The notes below the pieces were generated by a model. The model saw only the letters and a program-made list of their open reading frames with translations. It was not told where the DNA came from and made no database searches. DNA of 64,000 nt from Roseateles koreensis (GTDB lineage: Bacteria; Pseudomonadota; Gammaproteobacteria; Burkholderiales; Burkholderiaceae_C). Of this stretch, positions 34,055 through 43,646 are shown piece after piece; positions within the stretch are counted from its first letter, which is position 1, and every line of letters starts with the position of its first letter. Location of the stretch: NCBI RefSeq assembly GCF_028595305.1, contig NZ_JAQQXS010000012.1:1-64000 (forward strand). Reading direction: 5' to 3'. The position numbers and the translations under genes were made by a program.

Positions 34055-34966
34055 ATGCAGAACGACCACGCCTTGATGCGCGCCGCCGCCACTGCAGCGG
34101 GTGCCTTTGTTGCCGAACCGTCTGAGCAGGACGCCGGCGACAAGCCCAGCCGTCACTACCGAACGGTGTGGATCTCTGATCTGCACCTGGGTACGCCGGG
34201 CTGCCAGGCTGCTGCCTTGCTTGAATTTTTGCGCGAGGTGGAATGCGAGCAGTTGTTTTTGGTGGGCGACATCATCGATGGTTGGCAGTTGCGACGCAGT
34301 TGGTATTGGCCGCAGGCCCATAACGACGTGGTGCAAAAACTCCTGCGCAAGGCGCGCAAGGGTTGCAAGGTGTATTTTGTGCCTGGCAACCATGACGAGT
34401 TCGCTCGCAAGTACTTGAATCACAACTTCGGCGGCATCGAGGTGGTGAAGGAGTGGATTCATGAGACTGCGGACGGCCGCAAGCTGTGGATCACCCACGG
34501 TGACTTGTTTGATGGTGTGATCCAGTGCGCCAAATGGCTGGCCCATGTGGGCGACACGGCGTATGAGTTCACCCTCAAACTAAATCGTTACCTCAACCAC
34601 CTGCGTGCCAAGTTTGGTCTGCCGTATTGGAGCTTGTCCAAGTATCTGAAGCAAAAGGTTAAACGGGCTGTCAGCTACGTGTCGGACTTCGAGGTGGCCG
34701 TTGCCCGCGAGGCCCGCAAGCGCGGCGTGTACGGTGTTGTTTGTGGACATATTCACCATGCTGAAATGCGCGAAATCGACGGCATCCTCTATTGCAATGA
34801 TGGCGACTGGGTGGAAAGCCTGACGGCACTGGTGGAACATGCCGACGGCCGGCTTGAAATTCTCGATTGGACGCAGATTGGGACGGTGCTTCCGGGACAC
34901 CTTGGCGCGGTGCAGCCTGCGCTGGTCGCAGATGCGGCCCTGGCGCGGCCTAGAATCAATGCATGA
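34055..34966 (+). CDS. LpxH-like UDP-2,3-diacylglucosamine diphosphatase family protein
   Basis: A 303-residue calcineurin-like phosphoesterase of the COG2908 branch. Motifs in order are ISDLHLG, GDIIDGWQL, PGNHDEFA, THGDLFDG and GHIHHAEM. The LpxH branch removes UMP from UDP-diacylglucosamine in lipid A assembly, but this longer relative (LpxH2-like) often has no proven substrate. Start is ambiguous among 34019, 34055 and 34076; I used 34055. Its stop overlaps the start of ppk1 by 4 bp, so it is co-translated with the polyphosphate kinase. Confidence 0.75.
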   Translation: MQNDHALMRAAATAAGAFVAEPSEQDAGDKPSRHYRTVWISDLHLGTPGCQAAALLEFLREVECEQLFLVGDIIDGWQLRRSWYWPQAHNDVVQKLLRKARKGCKVYFVPGNHDEFARKYLNHNFGGIEVVKEWIHETADGRKLWITHGDLFDGVIQCAKWLAHVGDTAYEFTLKLNRYLNHLRAKFGLPYWSLSKYLKQKVKRAVSYVSDFEVAVAREARKRGVYGVVCGHIHHAEMREIDGILYCNDGDWVESLTALVEHADGRLEILDWTQIGTVLPGHLGAVQPALVADAALARPRINA

Positions 34967-37041
34967 TTTCTGTTGATGGAACGACCCCTGATGTCTCGCC
35001 CGCCGTGGCGCTGTTGAATCGCGAACAAGCCATTCTTGAGTTCAATCGGCGGGTGCTGGCGCAAGCCCAGCGTCTTGATGTGCCTTTGCTGGAACGACTG
35101 CGTTATGTTTGCATCGTGTCGTCCAATCTGGATGAGTTCTTCGAGGTGCGCTTTGCCGACATGCTGGATGCGGCGCGTGATCCGCAGGCGCAGGTCGATA
35201 ACCGTGACGTTGAGCGGGTTGCCCGTGCGGCCCACAGCCTGATTGACGAGCAGTACTCGATCTTCAACGAGCAGTTGACGCCACTGCTGGCTGCGCAGGA
35301 CATTGTGGTGCTCAACCACGCGGACCGCAACGAGGTGCAACGCGCCTGGGTGGCCAAATTTTTCGAGCGTGAAGTTCGGCCCTTGCTGATCCCGGTGGGG
35401 CTGGATCCAGCACATCCGTTTCCGCAAGTGGCGAACAAATCGCTGCACTTCATTGCCCGGCTTTCGGGCAAAGATGCGTTTGGGCGCGACAACCGCATCG
35501 CCATTGTCAAGGTGCCTCGGGTCCTGCCCCGTGTTATTCGCCTGCCCGGCAATATCAGCGCCGGGCAGCAGGCGTTTGTGCTCTTGACCAGCGTCATTCG
35601 GGCGCATCTGGAGGAGTTGTTCTCCGGGCGCAAGGTGGAGGCGTTTTCGCAGTTTCGTGTGACCCGCGACTCCGACTTGGAGGTGGACGAAGAAGAAATC
35701 GCCAACCTGCGCAACGCCTTGCGATCCGGCCTGACCACGCGGCATTTCGGCCGGGCGGTTCGCCTGGAGGTGGTGAACACTTGCCCGACCGAACTCTCTG
35801 AGTTCTTGCTGGAGCAGTTCGATCTGCCGGTAGCGGCCCTGTACCGGGTCAACGGGCCGGTCAACTTGGTGCGCCTGAATGAGTTGATCGACCAGACCGA
35901 CGCGCCGTCGCTGCGCTTCGAACCGCATGAGCCCGTATGGCCGCAGGCGACGCTGCCGCGGCAGAAGTCTATCTTCGAGCGCATTCGCAAGGGCGACGTG
36001 CTGCTGCACCATCCCTTCGAGAGTTTTGACCCGGTGGTGGAATTTCTGCGCGAAGCGGTGGAAGACCCTGATGTGCTGGCGATCAAGCAGACGATCTACC
36101 GCACGGGCAACAAGTCCGTGCTGGGCGATCTGCTGATTGAGGCGGCACGCCGTGGCAAGGAAGTGATGGCCGTGGTGGAGCTGAAGGCGCGTTTTGATGA
36201 AGAGGCCAACATCAATTGGGCGGAACGCCTGGAGGCGGTTGGTGCGCAGGTGGTGTACGGCGTGGTGGGGTTCAAGACGCACGCTAAGCTGCTGCTGGTG
36301 ACTCGGCGCGAGGGCACTAAATTTCGGCGTTATGCACATTTGTCGACGGGCAATTACAACCCTCGCACGGCACGCTTTTATACCGATCTGGGCTACCTCA
36401 CGGCAGACCCTGAGTTGACGGGCGATGCGGATTCGGTATTCCGCCAACTGGCTTCGCTGGGCAAGATCAAGACGCCCAAGCGGCTGCTGCTGGCGCCCTT
36501 CAATATGCACAGCCGCATGATGGAGCACCTGGCCCAGGTGGAAGCCGCTGCCCGCGCCGGCAAGCCGGCCCGTCTGGTCATCAAGATCAACGCCTTGACG
36601 GATGCCGAGTTGATTGGCGGCATTTTGCGCGCCGGTCAGGCCGGGGCGGCGGTGGACCTCATCGTGCGGGGCGCCTGCATGTTGCCGCCTGGCTTGCCTG
36701 GGGTCAGCGACAACATTGTGGTGCGCTCGGTGGTGGGGCGTTTTCTTGAACACACGCGGGTCTGCTATTTCAGCTGGGGCGCGGGCGAAGACGAGGTCGC
36801 CCTGTACCTTTCCAGCGCCGATTGGATGAGCCGCAACATGTTCCGGCGCATCGAGATTGCCTGGCCGGTGACCGATCCGAAGCTGCGGCAGCGCATCATC
36901 GACGAGGCTTTGGTGCCCTATCTGCATGATCGCCAGGACGCTTGGCAATTGGGACCGGACGGACGCTCCACCCGCATTTCAACGGAGGGGCCGAATGCGC
37001 AGCAAGCGTTGATGCTGCGCTACAAGGCCCATCGCGACTGA
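34963..37041 (+). CDS. ppk1: Polyphosphate kinase 1
   Basis: A 692-residue PPK1 that makes inorganic polyphosphate from ATP. The N-terminal helical domain has NLDEFFEVRFADML; the PLD-like catalytic domains contain YRTGNKS, VVGFKTHAKLLLV (likely the phosphorylated histidine), FNMHSRMMEHL and ADWMSRNMFRRIE. Length and motif order match. The gene is coupled to the LpxH-like gene upstream, is followed after 16 bp by sixA, and faces ppx. This is a complete make/break pair for polyphosphate. Confidence 0.95.
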   Translation: MISVDGTTPDVSPAVALLNREQAILEFNRRVLAQAQRLDVPLLERLRYVCIVSSNLDEFFEVRFADMLDAARDPQAQVDNRDVERVARAAHSLIDEQYSIFNEQLTPLLAAQDIVVLNHADRNEVQRAWVAKFFEREVRPLLIPVGLDPAHPFPQVANKSLHFIARLSGKDAFGRDNRIAIVKVPRVLPRVIRLPGNISAGQQAFVLLTSVIRAHLEELFSGRKVEAFSQFRVTRDSDLEVDEEEIANLRNALRSGLTTRHFGRAVRLEVVNTCPTELSEFLLEQFDLPVAALYRVNGPVNLVRLNELIDQTDAPSLRFEPHEPVWPQATLPRQKSIFERIRKGDVLLHHPFESFDPVVEFLREAVEDPDVLAIKQTIYRTGNKSVLGDLLIEAARRGKEVMAVVELKARFDEEANINWAERLEAVGAQVVYGVVGFKTHAKLLLVTRREGTKFRRYAHLSTGNYNPRTARFYTDLGYLTADPELTGDADSVFRQLASLGKIKTPKRLLLAPFNMHSRMMEHLAQVEAAARAGKPARLVIKINALTDAELIGGILRAGQAGAAVDLIVRGACMLPPGLPGVSDNIVVRSVVGRFLEHTRVCYFSWGAGEDEVALYLSSADWMSRNMFRRIEIAWPVTDPKLRQRIIDEALVPYLHDRQDAWQLGPDGRSTRISTEGPNAQQALMLRYKAHRD

Positions 37042-37057
37042 CGAAGGGCCGCCAAGC

Positions 37058-37519
37058 ATGGACTTGATTTTGTGGCGCCATGCCGAGGCGGAGTTGCTGC
37101 GCGAAGGCGGCAGTGATTTGACCCGCTGCCTGACCCGCAAGGGCGAACGTCAGGCCTTGCGCATGGCCGAGTGGTTGAACCATCGGCTGGCGGCCTCGAC
37201 TCGTGTGCTGGTGAGCCCGGCGCTGCGGGCACGCGGCACGGCGGCGGCCTTGGGACGGGAGGTTCGCATCGTGGACAGCATTGCGCCCGATGCTTCGGTG
37301 GACGCCTTGTTACGCGCCTCACGCTGGCCCCATGCCACCGAGCCTGTGTTGCTGGTGGGTCATCAACCCACGCTGGGCCAGTTGGCAGCCCTGTTGTTGA
37401 CCGGAGAGGCCAAGCCCTGGGCGATAAAAAAAGGCGCCGTTTGGTGGTTGCGCTCGCGCACTCGCGACGGCCATTCCGAAGTGGTGTTGCAGGCCGTGCA
37501 GGCGCCGGACTTTCTGTAG
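37058..37519 (+). CDS. sixA: Phosphohistidine phosphatase SixA
   Basis: A 153-residue histidine-phosphatase-fold protein. The catalytic RHG-type motif is LWRHAEAE at residues 5-12; the second histidine is in LLVGHQPTLG near residue 106; the SP-x-LRARGTA helix is also present. SixA removes phosphate from histidine in signalling proteins such as ArcB and PtsN-type carriers. It lies 16 bp after ppk1 on the same strand, giving a natural link to phosphate metabolism, and converges with ppx. Confidence 0.88.
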   Translation: MDLILWRHAEAELLREGGSDLTRCLTRKGERQALRMAEWLNHRLAASTRVLVSPALRARGTAAALGREVRIVDSIAPDASVDALLRASRWPHATEPVLLVGHQPTLGQLAALLLTGEAKPWAIKKGAVWWLRSRTRDGHSEVVLQAVQAPDFL

Positions 37520-37569
37520 CTTAGGGGCGAGGATTCAGGCGCTTTAGACGAACGCAGCGGCCCCGGCGA

Positions 37570-39096
37570 TTACCAGGCCAACCTCATGTCCAGCACCCCG
37601 CTGCGGCTCCAGGCGGCGGCTTCTTCTTGTAGCAAAAAGGCGGTGCGCGGGTTGAGTTGAGGCCAAGCCTTGGGCATCGACAGCGTGACCCGGCGGCTTT
37701 GCCGCGTGAGGTGCACGGCCTCGGAGTCAACCGCTTCACGGGCATGGCTCTTGATCACGGCCAGGCGCAAGCTCAGCAGTTGCCACAGCAGGCTCTCGTC
37801 GGCGAACAGGCCGTCCAGCTTGCGCAGCCCGCCGCGCTGACCCAGCGCCAGATCGCCCAGGCGCTTGAGCTGGCTTTGAGAGAAGCCAGCGGCATCCACA
37901 TGCGCCAGCAGATAGGCACTGTGGCGGTGGTGGTCGTGGTGGGAGACCATCATGCCGATTTCATGCAGTGCCGCGGCCCAATCCAATTCGCGTTGGCGCT
38001 CGCGTGGGGCGCGGGGTTGCAGTTGCCGGTAGATGTTGGCCGCAATCGTCTGCACCCGCTCGGCTTGGGGAAGATCCACGGCAAAGCGCTTTTGCAGCGC
38101 GGCGACCGAGGCCTCGCGCATGTCCAGCCGGGTCTCGCCGTCGATGGCTTCGGCGGCTTCCAGGCGTTCTACCAAATCGAAAATCACCCCCTGGCGCAAG
38201 GCTCCCTTGGCCGGCACCAGCTCGTCAATGCCAAACTGGGTCAGCAGGGTGTAGAGGATGCACAGGCCCCCGCCAACCACCGCACGGCGGTCTTCCTTGA
38301 GCCCCGGCAGGTCGAGACGATTCATGCTGCCAGCCAGCAGGCATTGCTCGATGCACCAGCGCAGCGCAGCCGGGGTGATGCGGCCATCGGTCACGCCGGT
38401 GGCCGCGAGAATCTGCGCTACCGCGCCCACCGTGCCGGACGAGCCCAGCGCGCGTTTCCACAGCTCAGGCTTGAACAGCGTCAGGGCTTCTTCCAGTTCG
38501 GCCCCGGCAGCCACTTGTGCGGCGCGAAAGGCTTCGGCCGTGAATTGCCCTTCCGGGAAAAAACGCAGCGACAAGCTGACGCTGCCCACCTGGAAGGATT
38601 CGGCCGATATCGGGCGGCGGCCCCGGCCCAGGATCATCTCGGTTGAACGCCCGCCAATGTCAATCACCAGGCGCCGCTCGTCCGAGGGCTGAAGCCGCGC
38701 TACGCCGGCAAAGATCAGGCGCGCTTCTTCGCGGCCTGAGATGACTTCGATCGGGTAACCCAGCACTTCCTGGGCACGGGCCAGGAAGTCATTTCGGTTG
38801 CGGGCTTCGCGCAGCGTTTGCGTGGCAACCGCACGCACCCGCGCGGCAGGGAAACCCTGCAAGCGCAAGGCAAAGCGCTGCAGGCAATCCAGCCCGCGCA
38901 GCATGGCCGACTCGGTGAGCATGCCTTCACTGTCCAGGCCGGCACCCAGCCGCACGGTCTCCTTCAGGTACTCCATGCGCTTGTACTGGCCTCGCGCCAT
39001 TTGCGCAATTTCCAGCCGAAAGCTGTTGGAGCCCATGTCGATGGCGGCAAGTGGGGCGGCGAGATCGTGCAGGACTGGGTTGGGCAACAAATTCAT
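37570..39096 (-). CDS. ppx: Exopolyphosphatase (Ppx/GppA family)
   Basis: A 508-residue member of the Ppx/GppA family. The ASKHA phosphate motifs are AAIDMGSNSFRLEI near residue 20, EVISGREEARLIF near 115, LVIDIGGRSTEMI near 143 and the GVVGAVAQ-like SSGTVGAVAQ near 225; a C-terminal HD-like helical domain contains ALHEIGMMVSHHDHH. It degrades polyphosphate from the ends and may also act on pppGpp. Its position convergent to ppk1-sixA is shared by many betaproteobacteria. ATG 39096 is preferred over 39126. Confidence 0.9.
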   Translation of the reverse strand: MNLLPNPVLHDLAAPLAAIDMGSNSFRLEIAQMARGQYKRMEYLKETVRLGAGLDSEGMLTESAMLRGLDCLQRFALRLQGFPAARVRAVATQTLREARNRNDFLARAQEVLGYPIEVISGREEARLIFAGVARLQPSDERRLVIDIGGRSTEMILGRGRRPISAESFQVGSVSLSLRFFPEGQFTAEAFRAAQVAAGAELEEALTLFKPELWKRALGSSGTVGAVAQILAATGVTDGRITPAALRWCIEQCLLAGSMNRLDLPGLKEDRRAVVGGGLCILYTLLTQFGIDELVPAKGALRQGVIFDLVERLEAAEAIDGETRLDMREASVAALQKRFAVDLPQAERVQTIAANIYRQLQPRAPRERQRELDWAAALHEIGMMVSHHDHHRHSAYLLAHVDAAGFSQSQLKRLGDLALGQRGGLRKLDGLFADESLLWQLLSLRLAVIKSHAREAVDSEAVHLTRQSRRVTLSMPKAWPQLNPRTAFLLQEEAAAWSRSGVLDMRLAW

Positions 39097-39268
39097 GGGC
39101 GCGATTGTCGCGGTAAATGGCGGCAATTTGAGGTCAACGTTGGGCCTGGGCTGTCTCTAAAATGCGCCGCTTTGGTCATCTCGGCACCTTCCTGTCTAAC
39201 GAGGCGTTTCGGCTGCGCCGTTTGCCCGCCCGTGTTTCGGTTTGCCCACCTCTTGGAGTTTGTTGAAG

Positions 39269-40129
39269 ATGGAAAAAAATAGTGCTGAACAACTTGTGGG
39301 CACGCGCGCGACACATGCCGGATTCGCGGCAGCGGTGCAGCCCGTCTGCGAACCGCAGATCGTCCACACCCCGACGGAGGGTCTGCAGGCGGATTGGGTG
39401 CACATTTCGGTCGACGGGTTCGAGGTGCCTGCTTATGTGGCCTATCCCCAGGGGGCGATTCCTCCGGCGGCGGGGGCCAAGGCGCCCCCTGTGCTTTTGG
39501 TGATTCATGAAATATTTGGCGTGCACGAACACATTGCCGATGTGGTGCGGCGTTTTGCACAGCAGGGCTATTTGGCCATCGCACCCGCCTTGTTGCTGCG
39601 GCAGGGCGATGCGGCGTCGTTCTCCAGCATCGAGGCCTTGATGTCGCAAGTGATCCGCAAAGTGCCGGACGCGCAAGTGATGCGCGACCTTGATGCGGTC
39701 GTTGATTGGGCGCACGCCCAGGGTGGCGACACGGGGCGCTTGGCCGTGACCGGTTTTTGCTGGGGAGGGCGCGTCACGTGGTTGTACGCCGCGCATCAGC
39801 CCGCGATCAGGGCGGGCGTGGCATGGTACGGGCGCTTGGTGGGGCCGGTGAGTGAACTGGCACCGCAGCATCCCGTGGATGTTGTGGGCCGCCTGGCTGG
39901 CCCGGTATTGGGCCTGTATGCCGGACAGGACAGCGGCATTCCGCTTGACACGGTTGATAAGATGAAATCGACCCTGCGTCGAGGGTCAGAATCGGCACGC
40001 CGCAGCGAGATTGAAGTCTATGCTGAGGCGTCGCATGCTTTTTATGCCGACTATCGCCCCAGCTATCACCCGGAAGCCGCCGCTGATGCATGGCGCCGTT
40101 GCCTGGCATGGTTTGAGCGGCATGTTTGA
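39269..40129 (+). CDS. Dienelactone hydrolase-family protein
   Basis: A 286-residue alpha/beta-hydrolase. The nucleophile elbow is GFCWGG near residue 160 with Cys as in dienelactone hydrolases; Asp in YAGQDSGIP and His in EASHAFYADYRPSYH complete the triad. The N-terminus (about 1-40) is an extra leader not typical of secreted forms. Members act on dienelactones or other esters; the natural substrate is not shown. ATG 39269 has ggag 12 bp upstream; the open frame's first codon (TTG 39242) is less likely. It is divergent from ppx. Confidence 0.85.
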   Translation: MEKNSAEQLVGTRATHAGFAAAVQPVCEPQIVHTPTEGLQADWVHISVDGFEVPAYVAYPQGAIPPAAGAKAPPVLLVIHEIFGVHEHIADVVRRFAQQGYLAIAPALLLRQGDAASFSSIEALMSQVIRKVPDAQVMRDLDAVVDWAHAQGGDTGRLAVTGFCWGGRVTWLYAAHQPAIRAGVAWYGRLVGPVSELAPQHPVDVVGRLAGPVLGLYAGQDSGIPLDTVDKMKSTLRRGSESARRSEIEVYAEASHAFYADYRPSYHPEAAADAWRRCLAWFERHV

Positions 40130-40248
40130 CGGGCTCGCTGATGGCAGGCCCATTGAACGCTGGGGCGGTGCCTTTGAGGGTGTTTGTTGCGCTTGCGGGT
40201 TTTGTGTACTTGGAAGTTTTTTGAGCGCGTGAATCACGCGTCACTGAA

Positions 40249-41022
40249 ATGACTCTTTTTTATATCGTGCTGGCAACCTTTATCGGTGGCTTGCTGTCGG
40301 TGGTGATCGCGGCGAGCCTTACGGTAAGCTTGCTGAGCCGCATCGTCCAGAATTTGGTCAGCCTGTCGACGGGCGTGCTCTTGAGCACCGCCTTGCTGCA
40401 CGTGCTGCCTGAGGCCTTTGAAAGCAAGGCGAGCCCGCATGCCTTGTTCGCGGTGTTACTCGGCGGCTTGATGTTTTTTTTCTTGTTGGAAAAGGTGGAG
40501 TTGTACCGGCACAACCACCACCATGAGGGGGACGGGCACCATCATCATCACCATTTCGATGCCGAGCAGGCGGGGCGGGGGGGCTTGAGTGTGTTGGTGG
40601 GTGACAGCATCCACAATTTCTGCGACGGCATCATCATTGCCGCAGCATTTCTGGCCGACCCGCACCTCGGCTTGGTCACGTCGCTGGCCATCATCGCGCA
40701 TGAAATTCCGCAGGAGGTGGGCGACTACATCGTGCTGTTGAACGCCGGTTTTTCACGCGCCAAGGCTTTGTTCTTCAACGCGGTGTCGGGCTTGGCGGCG
40801 GTCTTGGGCGGCGTGGTTGGCTACTTTGTGGTCGGCCCTTGGGAGAGCCTGTTCCCTTACCTGTTGGTGGCGGCCAGCAGCAGCTTTGTCTATGTGGCCG
40901 TGGCTGACTTGATTCCGCAACTGCAGCGCCGTCTGCCCTGGCGGGACACGGCGCTGCAACTGGCCTGGCTGGCCGCAGGCATCGCCCTGGTGGTTGTGGT
41001 GGTCAGGGTGTCTGCACACTGA
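40249..41022 (+). CDS. ZIP-family metal transporter
   Basis: A 257-residue inner-membrane protein with eight hydrophobic segments. A His-rich loop (HNHHHEGDGHHHHHH) lies between segments 3 and 4; the binuclear metal site is formed by HNFCDG in segment 4 and HEIPQEVGD in segment 5. ZIP proteins bring zinc, iron or manganese into the cytoplasm. The family range fits the length. It stands alone, 119 bp after the hydrolase gene, and converges with usp. Confidence 0.9.
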   Translation: MTLFYIVLATFIGGLLSVVIAASLTVSLLSRIVQNLVSLSTGVLLSTALLHVLPEAFESKASPHALFAVLLGGLMFFFLLEKVELYRHNHHHEGDGHHHHHHFDAEQAGRGGLSVLVGDSIHNFCDGIIIAAAFLADPHLGLVTSLAIIAHEIPQEVGDYIVLLNAGFSRAKALFFNAVSGLAAVLGGVVGYFVVGPWESLFPYLLVAASSSFVYVAVADLIPQLQRRLPWRDTALQLAWLAAGIALVVVVVRVSAH

Positions 41023-41041
41023 CCTTGAGCCTCAACCCAAG

Positions 41042-41476
41042 TTAGCGCACCACCAACACCGGCGTGGTGCAGTGCGTCAGCACTTTTTGGGTTTCGCTGC
41101 CCAGCAGCAGGGCCTGCACGCCGCGGCGGCCGTGTGAGGCCATAACGACCAAGTCGCACTGCTTGTTGGCGGCGTGGTCGATGATGGCTTCCCAGGCGTG
41201 GAGGGCTTCGACAGTGTGGCCTTCGCAAGAGACTTCGGCCTTGGCGGCTTCGTCCATGGCTGCTTTCACGCGGGCACTGGCAATGCGTTCTTGCGCGTCG
41301 AAGAATTCTTGCGGCGGCGTGGGCTGCATTTCGGACACTGCGCTGTACGGAAAGGGCTCTTTGACGCTCAGCGCGTAAATCTTGGCGCCGTGAACCCGGG
41401 CCATGCCGATGGCGGTGTTGAGCGCCTTGGCGCTGATGTCGGAACCGTCTGTGGGAACGAGAATGCGCTTGAACAT
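41042..41476 (-). CDS. Universal stress protein
   Basis: A 144-residue UspA-like protein. It starts MFKRILVPTDGS, the family signature, and has the ATP-site pattern VVMASHGRRGVQALLLGSETQKVL near the C-terminus (G-2x-G-9x-G-S/T). It probably binds ATP and supports stress tolerance. ATG 41476 has a perfect ribosome site (cacaggaggt), so upstream codons of the frame are excluded. It converges with the ZIP gene. Confidence 0.9.
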   Translation of the reverse strand: MFKRILVPTDGSDISAKALNTAIGMARVHGAKIYALSVKEPFPYSAVSEMQPTPPQEFFDAQERIASARVKAAMDEAAKAEVSCEGHTVEALHAWEAIIDHAANKQCDLVVMASHGRRGVQALLLGSETQKVLTHCTTPVLVVR

Positions 41477-41625
41477 GATGGAACCTCCTGTGCGTGGATG
41501 CAAGGCGTTGATCGGCGGATACCGATCAACTCATCCGTTATATGGACGGCTTCAGTTTGGCCTCGCTGACAGGTCTTGATCTTGCGCTAAATCAAGGTCT
41601 TTGGGGAGTGGGGTGATCGTGCAGA

Positions 41626-42477
41626 TCAGCCTTGCGCCAGGGGGCGCCCGGGTGTGGATGACCACTCGCTCCAGGAGCCGGGGTAGAGCTGCGCGCCAGG
41701 TAGGCCCGCGTGCATCATGGCCAGCAAGTTGTGGCAGGCAGTCACGCCGGAGCCGCATTGGTGCACGGTTTGCTCAGCGCTGAAGGGCCCCAGCAGGCTC
41801 AAAAATTCCTCGCGCAAGCGAGCGGCGGGCTTGAACGTGCCGTCAGCTTGCAGATTGTTTTTGAAGAGGCGGTTGCTGGCACCGGGGATGTGTCCGGCTT
41901 TTGCGTCAAGCGGTTCAACATCGCCGCGGAAGCGCTCGGGCGCGCGGGCGTCGATCAGGCGCACGCGGCCGAGTTGTGCCTGCAGGTGATCGGCGTCGAT
42001 CTGTGCGACCAGCGAGGGGCCAGTTTGAAATACGCTGGGATTCGCCGCCGGCGAGACGGTGTCCGCGACTGCGCCGCCTGCTGCCACCCAGGCCTGGAGA
42101 CCGCCGTCCAGTACGGCAACTTCGGCATGGCCCACCCAGCGCAGCAACCACCAGAGCCGTGCCGCATACATGCCACCTTGGGCGTCGTAGGCGACTACTT
42201 GCTGCCCGGCCCTGACGCCCAGATTTGACAGACAACGCGCCCAGGCCTCTGGTGCCGGCAGGGGATGGCGGCCGTTGCGGCCAGTCTTCGCACCGCTGAG
42301 GTCGCGGTCCAGATGCAGGTAGTGGGCGCCCGGCAAATGGGCTGCGCGGTAGGCCCGCTCACCCGCGTCGGTCTCGCCCAGGTCAAAGCTGACATCGATG
42401 AGGAGCGGTGCCTGGCCTTGGGCCAACAAGCCCTTCAGTTCGGCGGCGCTGATCAGGGCTTGGTGGCTGCTGGGCAT
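41626..42477 (-). CDS. sseA: Sulfurtransferase (3-mercaptopyruvate type)
   Basis: A 283-residue two-domain rhodanese. The N-terminal domain is inactive (YDAQGGMYAARLWWLL), and the C-terminal domain carries the catalytic loop CGSGVTA with Cys241; this loop, rather than CRKGVT, marks the 3-mercaptopyruvate sulfurtransferase branch. It moves sulfur to cyanide or thiols. It stands alone, separated by 62 bp from the Rieske gene on the same strand. Confidence 0.85.
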   Translation of the reverse strand: MPSSHQALISAAELKGLLAQGQAPLLIDVSFDLGETDAGERAYRAAHLPGAHYLHLDRDLSGAKTGRNGRHPLPAPEAWARCLSNLGVRAGQQVVAYDAQGGMYAARLWWLLRWVGHAEVAVLDGGLQAWVAAGGAVADTVSPAANPSVFQTGPSLVAQIDADHLQAQLGRVRLIDARAPERFRGDVEPLDAKAGHIPGASNRLFKNNLQADGTFKPAARLREEFLSLLGPFSAEQTVHQCGSGVTACHNLLAMMHAGLPGAQLYPGSWSEWSSTPGRPLAQG

Positions 42478-42539
42478 GATGGGGCAGGCTTTCGGTCAGA
42501 GAGGGGGCGGGTTGGCCGATGGATTACCGGGTTAGCGGG

Positions 42540-43646
42540 TTAGCGCTGCATTTCACGCCGGTACCATTCATGAAAGTGCTGCATGCCGTCTTCCATCGGG
42601 CTTTGGTAGGGGCCGACTTCGTTGTCGCCGCGTTGCATGAGGGCTTTGCGACCCATGTCCATGCGCAGCGCGATTTCGTCGTCTTCGATGCAGGTTTCCA
42701 TGTAGGCCGCCTGGTGGGCTTCCACAAAATCGCGCTCGAAGGCGGCGATTTCTTCCGGGTAGTAGAACTCGACGATGTTGGCGGTTTTTTGCGGCCCTTG
42801 CGGAAACAAGGTCGAAACCACCAGCACATGCGGGTACCACTCCACCATGATGTGCGGATAGTAGGTCAGCCAGATGGCGCCCGACTTGGGGGGCTCGCCC
42901 GAGCGGAACTTCAGCAGCTGATCGTGCCAGCGCTGATAGACGGGTGAGCCTGGCCTTTCCAGGTCTTTATGGATGCCGACGGTTTGCACCGAATGGTTGC
43001 GCCCGAACTCCCAGGCCAAATCGTCGCAAGTGACAAACTGACCCAGTCCGGGATGAAACGGCCCGACGTGGTAGTCCTCAAGATAGACCTCGATGAAGGT
43101 CTTCCAGTTGTAGTCGCACTCGTGCACATGGACTTTGTCGAGCACGTAGCCGCTGAAATCCAGCTCGCTGCGCGGGCCGAGGCTTTGCAGGTGCGCGGCC
43201 ACATCGTGCCCGTTGTCTTCGAACAGCAGGCCGTTCCATTCGCGCAGTTTGTAGCGGTTCAGGTTCAGGCAGGGATCGTGGTCGAAGTGCGGGGCGCCGA
43301 TGAGTTCGCCCTTCAGGTCGTAGGTCCAACGGTGCAGCGGACAGACGATATTGCTGCGCGTATTGCCGCGCCCCCGCAGCATCACGGCCTGGCGGTGGCG
43401 GCACACATTGGAGATCAATTCCAGACCTTGCGGCGTGCGCACCAGCGCCCGGCCTTCGCCTTCTTGGGGTAGTGCGTAATAGTCGCCCACCTCAGGCACC
43501 GCCAAAGCGTGGCCGAGGTAGCGCGGGCCAGGTCGGAAAATCAACTCCTGTTCTTTGCGGAACAGGGCCTCGTCGAAGTAGGAGCTAACAGGCAGCTGCG
43601 TGGTGCTGCGTTCAAGTGCCGCGCGGGAAATACTCAGGTCGGACAT
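42540..43646 (-). CDS. Rieske non-haem iron oxygenase, large subunit
   Basis: A 368-residue ring-hydroxylating-oxygenase-type protein. The Rieske 2Fe-2S ligands are CRHRQAV and CPLHRWTY (about residues 81-105). The mononuclear iron site is suggested by the later block DYHVGPFHPGLGQF with two His and a distal Asp. The reductase partner is not encoded next to it. The relative closeness to aromatic, carnitine or glycine-betaine oxygenases cannot be decided by eye. ATG 43646 is used rather than TTG 43673. A possible structured RNA is upstream. Confidence 0.85.
   Translation of the reverse strand: MSDLSISRAALERSTTQLPVSSYFDEALFRKEQELIFRPGPRYLGHALAVPEVGDYYALPQEGEGRALVRTPQGLELISNVCRHRQAVMLRGRGNTRSNIVCPLHRWTYDLKGELIGAPHFDHDPCLNLNRYKLREWNGLLFEDNGHDVAAHLQSLGPRSELDFSGYVLDKVHVHECDYNWKTFIEVYLEDYHVGPFHPGLGQFVTCDDLAWEFGRNHSVQTVGIHKDLERPGSPVYQRWHDQLLKFRSGEPPKSGAIWLTYYPHIMVEWYPHVLVVSTLFPQGPQKTANIVEFYYPEEIAAFERDFVEAHQAAYMETCIEDDEIALRMDMGRKALMQRGDNEVGPYQSPMEDGMQHFHEWYRREMQR

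Noticed and set aside
34789-36948. 719-codon open frame on the minus strand
   Set aside because: It lies wholly opposite ppk1, a firm gene, and is a GC-driven shadow.
40540-40557. Run of histidine codons as a tag or artefact
   Set aside because: A His-rich cytoplasmic loop is normal for ZIP transporters.
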